IMG/VR virus record: IMGVR_UViG_3300030329_003470
Location: 124,001 to 188,000 of that record
DNA length: 64,000 bases
Strand: one strand, 5' to 3'
DNA from: a virus
The notes under the pieces: model-generated
The model's database searches: none
What the model was told of the DNA's origin: nothing
The model's input: the letters and a program-made list of their open reading frames with translations, nothing else
In this document: positions 41,336-49,511 of the stretch, piece after piece
Layout of the letters: each line of letters opens with the position of its first letter
How positions within the stretch are numbered: the first letter of the stretch is position 1
Position numbers and translations under genes: made by a program

Positions 41336-42512
41336 TTAAATATTCCTTTATTTCTGGCATAATACTACTTATCGTATTTTTCCTATGTTTATCTCTTCTA
41401 TTAATTTCACTTACAAATTCTTTCCAATTTGTCGTGTCTTTTTTATTTTTACACATAACAATCAATTTGTCAATTGTTTTGTTAGTGTTAGCATTTGCAA
41501 AAGGTAAATTTTTAACTTTTTCTAATCTTTGTGTTGCTTCATCTAATAAATCTTGTGGTAAGTTTGTGGGTTGAAAATAATCAGGACTTCTCAGAATATA
41601 AAGATAATTTAAATAATTGTTTTGTGATATCCAATTCAATAATTTGTCTATTACCATTACGTTGATATTGCTTACAACTGTATTAATAGTAAATTTTATT
41701 TTTTCTTTTTTTAATACTTCAAATGTATCTAATATTTTGCTCCATTGGCTAGGAAATCTAACATATTCATTGTCTGTGTTGTATGCATCTATACTGATAG
41801 TTAATTTTGTGTTTTTAAACTTTCTAAATATATCTAACCAATCTTGGTCTGGTAAAATTGTTCCATTTGTTTGAATTTTTAAAGTTATTTTTTTTGTTAA
41901 CTTCTCATCAGTTTGTTTTAATATTTTTTTAATTTCAGGAACCAACAATGTTTCCCCACCTCTTATATCTAAAAATAAAAGATTTTTTGACAAAATAGAT
42001 TCAACTGCTTTTGCACTGTGTACTACAAACTTTGTATAATCAATTTGAGGATTTTCACTTATACCTAACATTTTGTTCTCAGAATGATATTGACTGCTAT
42101 CACGTTCATTACAAGTCAGGCATTTTAAGTTACACAAATTGCTAATATGAACTTCAACATATAATGGATCTGATGGTTTATCAAGTTTTAGACTTTTAAG
42201 TATTTGTGGATAATATTCAATATCTTGATCGTTTTTTATATAATAATATTGGTTATATTGTTTTCTATGACTTTCACCTGTTTTTGCTTCTTGATAATAA
42301 CACACACGACAGTCGTCTATTTTTTCACCATTTAACATTTTATTTCTTAAATTTTTTACGTATGCTGATTGAAAAAACTCTTTTTGTGATTCTGATTTTA
42401 TGTTACTGTTTCTTTTTAGGATATTACAACAAACATTATTTTGTCCATCAACACGTGTCGTAACGTTTACAAATGGTTGTATACAGAAATGTTTATTTGG
42501 TTTGTTTTCCAT
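41328..42512 (-). CDS. twitch-type radical SAM protein (paralogue 4)
   Basis: The start is the ATG at 42512 (MENKPNKHFC); the track to 42521 uses a TTG. The 394-residue protein has HFCIQPFVNVTTR, NNVCCNILKR and DCRVCYYQ in its N-terminal part, then VHISNLCNLKCLTCN (CxxxCxxC) and LDIRGGETLLVPE, where GGET replaces the usual GGEP. It follows the design of the three others but lies inside the cargo island. It may modify one of the neighbouring proteins; evidence is positional only. Confidence 0.8.
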   Translation of the reverse strand: MENKPNKHFCIQPFVNVTTRVDGQNNVCCNILKRNSNIKSESQKEFFQSAYVKNLRNKMLNGEKIDDCRVCYYQEAKTGESHRKQYNQYYYIKNDQDIEYYPQILKSLKLDKPSDPLYVEVHISNLCNLKCLTCNERDSSQYHSENKMLGISENPQIDYTKFVVHSAKAVESILSKNLLFLDIRGGETLLVPEIKKILKQTDEKLTKKITLKIQTNGTILPDQDWLDIFRKFKNTKLTISIDAYNTDNEYVRFPSQWSKILDTFEVLKKEKIKFTINTVVSNINVMVIDKLLNWISQNNYLNYLYILRSPDYFQPTNLPQDLLDEATQRLEKVKNLPFANANTNKTIDKLIVMCKNKKDTTNWKEFVSEINRRDKHRKNTISSIMPEIKEYLNA

Positions 42513-43659
42513 AGTTGTCAAGGCCTTGCTTTACTTTACTTAATGGATCTCGGTTAGCCTGGTATAAAATTCCATAGCCTCCTGCGCCTTGCCAACGTTG
42601 TATATTAACTGGTCTGTCGTCAATTAGTATGTTTGGTGTGCCAGATGCTTTGTCTTTTGCATAACTTTCTTTACGTCCAGTTACAATTATTTCATCTGGT
42701 TGTTCAATGTTGTTTTGTATCCACAGTTTTTTGTATTTTGCTGAGTTTTCGTGATCACCTCTCAACGGTGAAGTGTTAATTGAAAATTTTCCACCTGTGA
42801 ATTCTTTAACCATTGATATTAATTCGCCTGCACTACCAAATATAGGTAGTGTTGCAAAAAAATCTGTGCCTGTTATTCTATCAATAACTTCTTTTTTTAA
42901 ATCTTTTGTTTTGTCTGACGTTAATTGTTTCCAGTGTTCTACACCATACATTTTTTCTACACCGCCAAAGAAGTCAGCCAAGACACCATCCATATCTAAA
43001 TAGACGGTTGGTTTACCATCTGTCATATCTTCATTATACAACTTTTTGTTGTTTTCTGCAACCTCTACTCCAAGAGCGTCTTGTATCTTATTGTAAATTA
43101 ATTCACTTTGGTCACCGCCCATAGCAATTTTGGAAAATTCATGCCATTGTCCTTTAAGTGCTAAATCTCTTGCCTTTGATGCTGATGCTCCTGCAACACC
43201 TTCTTCGTCTGGATCTCTTTGTCCAGCATTTACTACTTTAATATCATCAAAGTTATAAAGATCGTTTCCTTGCTTGTCAGGTTTACCATTGTATTGATTT
43301 AGTAATTTTTCAAACTCGCCAACTCTATCTGAACCAGCAACCATAATAAGTCTTGTTCTACCTTGTGCTTGAATTACTTGTAGTGCTTTTATAATTGTGT
43401 TTGCAGTTGGATCACCTACTGCTAGTTTTGGATAAAATTGCTGAACATATGCTTGTTTCTCTTGAAACGTTAATGGATCAGTTTTGTTATTCTGTTTGTG
43501 TGATAAAAAAAGATATGCTTTACCGTTGGCTTTTTCTGCCGTAGATAAAACAGTTTCTATTAACTTTTGGTGTCCTATTGTGGGAGGATTAAATCGGCCA
43601 AATGCAAAAACGGCTGTTGCTCGATCGTCCTCTCTAAGAAACAATTCCTTGAGTAACAT
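42493..43659 (-). CDS. NMNAT-like nucleotidyltransferase fused to HAD phosphatase
   Basis: The 388-residue protein starts MLLKELFLREDDRAT, with E5-L6 and an L-R-E site. The nucleotidyltransferase domain follows: AFGRFNPPTIGHQKLI, where GRFNPPTxGH is the phosphate-binding signature, and later ASASKARDLAL, the ISSTxIR-like element. A C-terminal HAD domain begins at VYLDMDGVLADFFGG, with NILIDDRPVNIQRW near the end. The order suggests a bifunctional NAD-salvage or polynucleotide-end enzyme; precise substrate unknown. The N-terminal peptide marks it as possible head cargo. Confidence 0.75.
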   Translation of the reverse strand: MLLKELFLREDDRATAVFAFGRFNPPTIGHQKLIETVLSTAEKANGKAYLFLSHKQNNKTDPLTFQEKQAYVQQFYPKLAVGDPTANTIIKALQVIQAQGRTRLIMVAGSDRVGEFEKLLNQYNGKPDKQGNDLYNFDDIKVVNAGQRDPDEEGVAGASASKARDLALKGQWHEFSKIAMGGDQSELIYNKIQDALGVEVAENNKKLYNEDMTDGKPTVYLDMDGVLADFFGGVEKMYGVEHWKQLTSDKTKDLKKEVIDRITGTDFFATLPIFGSAGELISMVKEFTGGKFSINTSPLRGDHENSAKYKKLWIQNNIEQPDEIIVTGRKESYAKDKASGTPNILIDDRPVNIQRWQGAGGYGILYQANRDPLSKVKQGLDNYGKQTK

Positions 43660-43990
43660 CGTATTCGCCTTGTTCTATATTTTCTTTTTCTCTGTCTGCT
43701 ATAACTTGAGCAACTTTTAATCTTGTTTCTTTTGGAAACATATCACTAACATCTTGTCCTTGTGTGCCAAACTCTTGTACGTATTTTCTTGCGGCATCAT
43801 CAACCAAGTACATCCATAATTTAATTACTTTTTCATGGTCGTACACATTACGTTTCATTTTTCTTTTAATATTTGTTATAATGGGCATAAAACGTCTACG
43901 ATATAAATCTTCGTCGTTCATTATAAACGAGTCTAGTTCGTTTACTGCGTCACTGTCCATTGCTTCATTTAAAAATTCAGATGCTCTCAT
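43634..43990 (-). CDS. head-cargo candidate closest to T4 targeting peptide
   Basis: The 118-residue protein starts MRASEFLNEAMDSD. The E-F-L-x-E-A run is very close to the T4 internal protein leader (E-F-I-x-E-A, as I recall it), cut after the second Glu. The remainder is helical and charged (RRRFMPIITNIKRKMKRNVY, WMYLVDDAARKYVQEFG). A TAAATA box lies 7 bases before the ATG, without SD. A small internal head protein is the best reading. Confidence 0.65.
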   Translation of the reverse strand: MRASEFLNEAMDSDAVNELDSFIMNDEDLYRRRFMPIITNIKRKMKRNVYDHEKVIKLWMYLVDDAARKYVQEFGTQGQDVSDMFPKETRLKVAQVIADREKENIEQGEYDVTQGIVS

Positions 43991-43997
43991 ATAAGCA

Positions 43998-44003
43998 TAT
44001 TTA
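43998..44003 (-). promoter_or_regulatory. late-promoter box, 7 bases from ATG
   Basis: TAATAAATA on the minus strand, ending 7 bases before the ATG at 43990. No SD. Confidence 0.6.
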
Positions 44004-44486
44004 TTAGTATAGATTCTCTAAAAGCCACATATAAAATGGTGATGTAAATGTAAATGTCCATGTGCCGTTATGGCCCATTTGAGTAACATTTTTAAGTGTT
44101 TTTGGTAGTTCAGTACCTGCTTCTTTTTGTTGTGTTGCCCATGGTTCTGGATATGATGGTTCATAAACACCTTCAAACACCAAACCACCAATATCAATTT
44201 CATCAATTTCTATTGATTTGATATGTAGTAATTGGTCTTTTAAAATGTCACCTTTTTCGTTAACAATAGTTTGGTTATTTGTTTTTCCACCACGTTTCAA
44301 AACTAAATTGTAACTTTTTTCTTCTTCAAATTCGTGTTCAAACTCAATTAATTTTGGTTTATCTTCTGTTTCTGATATTTCTGCTGAAAATTTAGAATCG
44401 TTATTAATTAAAATTTCAACTGTTGGTATCTTATTCCAATGTGTTGCAAATAATTCTATTTTAAATTTTAGTTTTTCTGTTGCCAT
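44004..44486 (-). CDS. beta-rich phage protein, unknown function
   Basis: The 160-residue protein is beta-rich: LKFKIELFATHWNKIPTVEI, FEHEFEEEKSYNLVLKRGG and WTFTFTSPFYMWLLENLY. The spacing of hydrophobic residues resembles a jelly-roll or carbohydrate-binding fold, but no signature is present. It overlaps the next small gene by 19 bases. It could be a virion surface or adhesion factor; weak inference. Confidence 0.6.
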   Translation of the reverse strand: MATEKLKFKIELFATHWNKIPTVEILINNDSKFSAEISETEDKPKLIEFEHEFEEEKSYNLVLKRGGKTNNQTIVNEKGDILKDQLLHIKSIEIDEIDIGGLVFEGVYEPSYPEPWATQQKEAGTELPKTLKNVTQMGHNGTWTFTFTSPFYMWLLENLY

Positions 44487-44662
44487 GTAAATTCTAATCC
44501 TGCAGTATGTCCTATATACGGTTTATTTACGTCCTGTCGGAACATCTCAATAGCAATTTGAGTACCTTCTACAACCACTTTCATATATTTGTCGTGTTGT
44601 TGAAGCACTTCTGCAGTTTTAGTTTTACCGTTGTTTGTGCAAGTGATTTCTATTTGTTCCAT
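44468..44662 (-). CDS. small conserved phage protein, unknown function
   Basis: The 64-residue protein looks like a small beta barrel (MEQIEITCTNNGKTKTAEVL, KYMKVVVEGTQIAIEMF, HTAGLEFTWQ). Its ATG overlaps the stop of the subtilase gene. Function unknown. Confidence 0.55.
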   Translation of the reverse strand: MEQIEITCTNNGKTKTAEVLQQHDKYMKVVVEGTQIAIEMFRQDVNKPYIGHTAGLEFTWQQKN

Positions 44663-47600
44663 TATTTTTGGTCCTTTAAAGGTATAAACATATCTGTTTT
44701 CATATCATAAACTAAACCGTGTTTAGTTACTTGATCTACGTTAATGTTGTACAAGTTCTTTTTCATTTTGCCATTATCATCTAAACAATTTTTATTTTTA
44801 GCAAAACTTAATTTCTTATCTAAAAATTTTATTCCTGTATCTGGAATACCACAAGATAAAGCAAGTTTTTTAACATAATTAAATCCAACTGCTATACCGT
44901 CATTGCCATCAACACCAGCAATATCTTGTCTGTGTTCTATACTAAAATTAAACGATGCATCCATATCGTCTTTTGATGTGTGTGTATAAAAGAAGCCAAT
45001 ATTTTTTTCTTTGTATGTTTGAGATAAATCTGAATTAATATTTGTATAATTTATTGTTCCATCTAAATTAACACTTTCGGCTACTTCCAAATCCATCGAA
45101 CCCGATGATATATGATTTGGAAGTGAGAACGACCAACCGAAAGTATTGTGCGTATCTTTGTGTATTTCATACGCCAATTTGTAAGATTCTGTTTCAACGT
45201 TATTAAATCCTTTTATCAAACTATTATTAGTAGTATTAATATTTGAAAATCCTTTTGAATAATCAAAACTTAAAACATTATTTCCTATTTGATAACTTAC
45301 ACCAAGTTGTCCATAATTTGTTGTGTTGTTATCACCTACTGCTAATATTCCATTTGAATAATTACCTAACCAACTATCTTGTTCGTTTAATTGTCCTACA
45401 GTAGTTCTTAATCCAAAATTATTACCTATCCAAAATGTTTTACCTATGTTTGCTGAATAGTCACCATTTCCGCCCTGACCAGTAAATATTCCAAAGTTCA
45501 TATATCCTAAATCATATTCTCCACCTTGTGCAAATGATCCATAAGAATTATTAAATGGTAGATAAGAATACCCATGCATCATTGCGTTTATATCTGAATT
45601 TTTTCTTTTATCTTGAATAACAACATTCGAACCTAAGTTAATGTAATAGTCTCTATCAAAGTCATCTAGAACCATAATTTTTACATTAGATAAATTTGCT
45701 ATTGAAGAACTACTACCAGAAGCATAAGAGTTACTGATACTACTTGTATTACCATCTGCTCTTCCATCTACAGGAATTACTAACACACCTTGTGGTTCTG
45801 TTGCCTTATCAAAATCAACAACACCTTGTCCGTGTACATTGACATCATATCCGCTTATAACTTCTTTGTTTGCAGTAGACGTTACAAGTTTAACTAGATT
45901 CTCTCCTGTCATGTGTGGCCACATTTGATGTAGTATTGCAATTTGACCTGTAACAATAGGTGCCGCCATTGACGTACCGTACAACACTTGATATCCTCCG
46001 TCACCGTTAGTTGAATATGTAGCACCTGGAGCCAATACATAAAAGTCTGAAACTTTGTATTTGTCATTGCATTTATTATCCACAATATTCATGCATAAGT
46101 GGCCTGCTTGGTTGGACCAACTATAAAGGTTATTGTTTTGATCAACACCACCAACAATTAACATCTTACCACCTAATATTAGATTGCCATTTTCATCAAC
46201 AACTGTTGCAAAGAAACCTGGGTTTGCCGCTACTGAAAATCCTTGGTTACCTGCAGAGTTTACTATAATCATGCCTTTGTCTGTAACTGCTTTCCATATA
46301 TCTGTTGTTTGTTCGTTATAAAATTTATTTTTAGTGTAATCTATATCTCTATCACCGTCATAATAGTATGTTCCATCACCTAATGCTTTAGTATCTTTTC
46401 TAAAGGCAATATCGTAATTACTGTTTGCAGAAAGATTACCTACAACTGCACCATTATTTGCCGCTTCTACAAAACCGTCTGCCGCTAAAGCAGTATCAAC
46501 TGATCTTCCATTTCCAATCTTAATTACGATTGCTTTAGAATCAAAAGCAATACCGTGCATACCATCTCCGTCTTTTTTAGCAATTATTGTTCCTAAAACG
46601 TGACTACCGTGATAGAATGTGTTAGATCCTGATTGGAATCCAGTATCATCTATACCTGTATTTGTTTTATCTATTGTAGAATGAATTTGCCCATCAAATT
46701 CTTTATGGTCTTTATCATAACCTGTATCTGCAACTGCAACTATAGAACCTTTACCTGTCCAGCCTTTTGCGTATGCAGAACTAACATTAATTTGTTTGAA
46801 TTCTTTAAATCCTTCGTTGTGTCCATGATATTCATTTGTTTCGTATGTGGTTTTATCTGAATTAAAATTAGGAGTTGTATTTCCAACATATTTCTTTTTA
46901 TCTTCAACACCTTTCCATGGATCTTCTTTTTCTTCTTTAGATTCTTCTTTTTTCTCTTCTTCTTTAGATTCTTCTTTTTTCTCTTCTTCTTTAGACTCCT
47001 CTTTCTTTTCTTCCTGTTTTTCCTCTTCTTTACTTTCCTCTTCTTTACTTTCCTCTTCTTTACTTTCCTCTTCTTTACTCTCTTCTTGTTTTTTCTTCTC
47101 TTCTGCTTCTTTCTTCTCTTTTGCTTCTTTTTTCTCTTTTTCTATTTTAGTTTTTTTATCGTTTACAAAAGGATCTACTGTGTTGCTTTTTTCTTCTTTA
47201 ATAAGATCTTGTGCTTTTTTATCACTTGCAACTTTGTTAAATTCTGTTAATGTTAGTTTTTGTCCTTGTGATACTTTTTGTATAACCGGTTTAACATGAT
47301 TCTTCAAATACAATAATGCCGCATGAGCATTTTTATAATCATCACTATTGTATATGGATAACTTTGTATCTGCATCTTGAGACTCTATAAGTGTTTGTGT
47401 TTGTAACCAAAGTGCTTCTGCTTGGTCTAACATTGTAAGTAGTGTATTTGCTTTTGATATATCTGCTTCATCTGGATCTGTCATTACTGAAGATAAACTT
47501 GCAAAATTACCACTTGATATTGTAGAATTAAATCCACTTAATAAATTTGAATACGAACTGATAATAGATTCACTACCTACTAAATTTGATAAATCGTCTT

Positions 47601-47706
47601 CAACAAACTCTTGTATGGCTCCACCTGCACCACTACCACCGCCACCACAAGCAGTAAGAGTAGTTGCCATTGCACCAGAAAGTAATAAGTTCCTTAATTT
47701 ACTCAT
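44662..47706 (-). CDS. lipoprotein subtilisin-like protease with autotransporter-like C-terminus
   Basis: I start at MSKLRNLLLSG (47706), since the longer frame (47811) would precede the signal peptide by 35 residues and overlap another gene. The 1,014-residue product has a lipoprotein signal peptide with lipobox LTAC (C20), a helical region, a Glu/Lys/Ser repeat (about 185-262) and a peptidase S8 domain: D327 in AVADTGYD, H366 in HGSHVLGT, oxyanion N in NSAGNQG and S579 in GTSMAAP. The last about 400 residues alternate Gly/Asn and aromatic strands like an autotransporter barrel (LGVSYQIGNNVLSFDYSKGF). All triad residues are present. An outer-membrane or surface protease is unusual for a phage. 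Confidence 0.8.
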   Translation of the reverse strand: MSKLRNLLLSGAMATTLTACGGGGSGAGGAIQEFVEDDLSNLVGSESIISSYSNLLSGFNSTISSGNFASLSSVMTDPDEADISKANTLLTMLDQAEALWLQTQTLIESQDADTKLSIYNSDDYKNAHAALLYLKNHVKPVIQKVSQGQKLTLTEFNKVASDKKAQDLIKEEKSNTVDPFVNDKKTKIEKEKKEAKEKKEAEEKKKQEESKEEESKEEESKEEESKEEEKQEEKKEESKEEEKKEESKEEEKKEESKEEKEDPWKGVEDKKKYVGNTTPNFNSDKTTYETNEYHGHNEGFKEFKQINVSSAYAKGWTGKGSIVAVADTGYDKDHKEFDGQIHSTIDKTNTGIDDTGFQSGSNTFYHGSHVLGTIIAKKDGDGMHGIAFDSKAIVIKIGNGRSVDTALAADGFVEAANNGAVVGNLSANSNYDIAFRKDTKALGDGTYYYDGDRDIDYTKNKFYNEQTTDIWKAVTDKGMIIVNSAGNQGFSVAANPGFFATVVDENGNLILGGKMLIVGGVDQNNNLYSWSNQAGHLCMNIVDNKCNDKYKVSDFYVLAPGATYSTNGDGGYQVLYGTSMAAPIVTGQIAILHQMWPHMTGENLVKLVTSTANKEVISGYDVNVHGQGVVDFDKATEPQGVLVIPVDGRADGNTSSISNSYASGSSSSIANLSNVKIMVLDDFDRDYYINLGSNVVIQDKRKNSDINAMMHGYSYLPFNNSYGSFAQGGEYDLGYMNFGIFTGQGGNGDYSANIGKTFWIGNNFGLRTTVGQLNEQDSWLGNYSNGILAVGDNNTTNYGQLGVSYQIGNNVLSFDYSKGFSNINTTNNSLIKGFNNVETESYKLAYEIHKDTHNTFGWSFSLPNHISSGSMDLEVAESVNLDGTINYTNINSDLSQTYKEKNIGFFYTHTSKDDMDASFNFSIEHRQDIAGVDGNDGIAVGFNYVKKLALSCGIPDTGIKFLDKKLSFAKNKNCLDDNGKMKKNLYNINVDQVTKHGLVYDMKTDMFIPLKDQK
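47021..47080 (-). repeat. 15-bp tandem repeat coding SKEEE
   Basis: Four copies of a 15-base unit (tcctcttctttactt on the plus strand) encode SKEEE. They are flanked on the left by about 24-base units encoding EEKKEESK. The tract lies in the linker before the protease domain and could change length by slippage. Confidence 0.8.
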
Positions 47707-47888
47707 TGCAACATACTTCCTACAATTAATCCACCTAATAAAAAGTACATTAGATAATGTGTGTATGCTGATGATTTTTTGAGAACTTTGTATCCGTTTG
47801 CTCTCAGGCAAATTACGTGGGCATCTACTGATTCCGCTGTAATGTTAACATCTACAGTTTGTATCTGTTCTAGATCTTTGTCGTTCAT
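47703..47888 (-). CDS. small membrane-anchored protein
   Basis: The 61-residue protein has a soluble N-terminal part (MNDKDLEQIQTVDVNITAES) and a C-terminal hydrophobic helix (HYLMYFLLGGLIVGSMLQ), so it is probably tail-anchored. It overlaps the subtilase ATG and follows a sigma70-like promoter. It could help the protease through the membrane, but this is only positional. Confidence 0.6.
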   Translation of the reverse strand: MNDKDLEQIQTVDVNITAESVDAHVICLRANGYKVLKKSSAYTHYLMYFLLGGLIVGSMLQ

Positions 47889-47894
47889 ATGTAC

Positions 47895-47922
47895 AGTATA
47901 ACATAGAACTGGTAAATGTCAA
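47895..47922 (-). promoter_or_regulatory. strong sigma70-like promoter for the subtilase operon
   Basis: TTGACA (47917-47922), 16 bases, TATACT (47895-47900) on the minus strand, only a few bases before the ATG at 47888. It suggests expression of the subtilase before or independently of late genes. Just upstream, two alternative small inverted repeats (47931-47951) lack a U-tract. Confidence 0.7.
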
Positions 47923-47979
47923 CCTAAGTTGGTCTTGCTAAGACCTAGCAAAACTGCGATTTTTTTTAAAAACTTGATG

Positions 47980-48555
47980 TTAATTATTCAGTTGGATATT
48001 GGTAATAGTACCGGCAGTAACAGATGTTGCTTTTGCTCTAACCCAAACAAAATTACCAGTAAAGTTTGCACTAGATATTGTTGTGCTTTGATCTGTTGTA
48101 AATGTAGTTCCTGATATATCAAACCAATCATCTTCTGTGGGTGTTGTTGCAAGTGTTCCTTGCATTTTTATTGATCCTGTCAATGTAGTATTAACTTTAT
48201 AAGCCACTGTGTGTACACCATCTGGATGTGAGTAGTATCCATCACCTTTTTCTTGTTCGCTTACAAACCCTGTATGATCTAATGTATATGTTGTAGAACC
48301 ATCGGCTGTTTCTGCCGTAACAATTTCTTCAACAATTAGTTCATTTGCATCTGTTACAGTTTTTACCGTAAATGTAGAATTGTTATTTGTAGTTCCTGTA
48401 ACTGTAATTAAATCTTTAACTGCAAAATTGTTTAATGCAGTGCTTGTAGATGTAATTTTATATATACCGCTTGTAGCAGTAAAACTGATATCTGTACCAG
48501 TTACATCTGCTTTGTGCGATTTTGATGCTATTATTGTTGTACTTGTCTGTGCCAT
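47980..48555 (-). CDS. probable virion structural protein
   Basis: The 191-residue protein is Thr/Ser/Asn-rich and nearly all beta: ADVTGTDISFTATSGIYKIT, NNNSTFTVKTVTDANELIV, and a C-terminal NFVWVRAKATSVTAGTITNI. That style fits T4-like virion proteins such as head decoration or fibre-associated subunits, where a WVRAKVT-x-x-x-x-GTI end recurs. A TAAATA box lies 7 bases upstream. No catalytic motif. Confidence 0.65.
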   Translation of the reverse strand: MAQTSTTIIASKSHKADVTGTDISFTATSGIYKITSTSTALNNFAVKDLITVTGTTNNNSTFTVKTVTDANELIVEEIVTAETADGSTTYTLDHTGFVSEQEKGDGYYSHPDGVHTVAYKVNTTLTGSIKMQGTLATTPTEDDWFDISGTTFTTDQSTTISSANFTGNFVWVRAKATSVTAGTITNIQLNN

Positions 48556-48562
48556 TTGCAGT

Positions 48563-48568
48563 TATTTA
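48563..48568 (-). promoter_or_regulatory. late-promoter box, 7 bases from ATG
   Basis: GAATAAATAAC on the minus strand, ending 7 bases before the ATG at 48555. No SD. It serves a likely structural gene. Confidence 0.6.
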
Positions 48569-48862
48569 TTCAGTCTTACGTCTCTTGAATCTTGCAGTTT
48601 TTGGTCCTAAACCATATACAGCGGCCAATTCGTTTGGTTCTTGTCCATCTATTGTTAGTATATTGACGTATTTTATCTTGTGTGCTTTGCCATCTGCTTC
48701 ACCTACTTCTTCACAGATACAGTATTCTTTATCAATTTTTTTAACCCTAAAAAAACATTTTTTTGGAACTGGAGACCCCCATAGACTTTTTTGTACAACA
48801 CTTTCAACTATTGTGTCTTCGCCAAATATTTTATGTTCTTTTAACTTTTTTATTGCCTGCAT
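48566..48862 (-). CDS. small conserved phage protein, unknown function
   Basis: The 98-residue protein has a basic, beta-like core (FFRVKKIDKEYCICEEVGEA, HKIKYVNILTIDGQEPNEL) and a basic tail (GPKTARFKRRKTE). It overlaps the next gene by 32 bases. No known domain. Confidence 0.6.
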   Translation of the reverse strand: MQAIKKLKEHKIFGEDTIVESVVQKSLWGSPVPKKCFFRVKKIDKEYCICEEVGEADGKAHKIKYVNILTIDGQEPNELAAVYGLGPKTARFKRRKTE

Positions 48863-49511
48863 TTTTTACCTTTACAAATTTTATAACTTTGTCTATTCCT
48901 TTTTGTGCCAACATATAGATAGGAGTTAGCATTTTTTGTTCACTGACATAAAAGTATCCGTGATAGCAGTGTGGATACTTTCCTATTAGATAATCTAATA
49001 CATATTTGTTTGATACTAAACAATCATTCTCGTTTCTTTCCAAATATGCCCAAAGACTTTCTCTTTCTTGTTGTGATATCTGCTGATGCACATCTTTTTT
49101 AAAATGCACTTGATATTGGAATCTACCGTGTGGCAATCTATGACAACCTACTGTATTTTTTCCTAATTTGTTAAATTTAGGATCTACAGTTTCAGAATTG
49201 TACCAATCATCCCAAAATGTTTCTATTAATAATTCTGATAAATTTTTATCAGAGTAAAAAATTGCATATTTTTGTTGTAATCTAAATTTCATTTTTGTTC
49301 TATGCTCTAGGATAAACTTTGCCAGTTTAATTACAGAAGGTGATGATTTATACCATGTTGTATTAAGGTACCTTACACTTTTATCTTTGCCTTGTATCAT
49401 TTCTAAGAGTTTTTGATCTGTGGTTGGATATAAAATACCTGCCCATGGCATTTTAAAGACGTTTTTAAAACGGTACTTGCCGTAGTAAAGTTTATTATGA
49501 TGTTTTCGCAT
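48831..49511 (-). CDS. uncharacterised phage protein
   Basis: The 226-residue protein is rich in aromatic and basic residues, for example KFRLQQKYAIFYSDKNLSEL, HRLPHGRFQYQVHFKKD and PHCYHGYFYVSEQKMLTP. Histidines near GCHRLPHG could be functional but match no family. It overlaps the ClpA gene by 17 bases. Role unknown. Confidence 0.65.
   Translation of the reverse strand: MRKHHNKLYYGKYRFKNVFKMPWAGILYPTTDQKLLEMIQGKDKSVRYLNTTWYKSSPSVIKLAKFILEHRTKMKFRLQQKYAIFYSDKNLSELLIETFWDDWYNSETVDPKFNKLGKNTVGCHRLPHGRFQYQVHFKKDVHQQISQQERESLWAYLERNENDCLVSNKYVLDYLIGKYPHCYHGYFYVSEQKMLTPIYMLAQKGIDKVIKFVKVKNAGNKKVKRT

Noticed and set aside
46847-47299. Plus-strand 150-codon Ser/Phe-rich frame opposite the subtilase linker
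   Set aside because: It is the mirror of the Glu/Lys repeat on the other strand, with low-complexity translation and no ribosome site.
47931-47951. Terminator between the structural gene and the subtilase promoter
   Set aside because: Two competing short stems are present but no U-tract follows on the minus strand.
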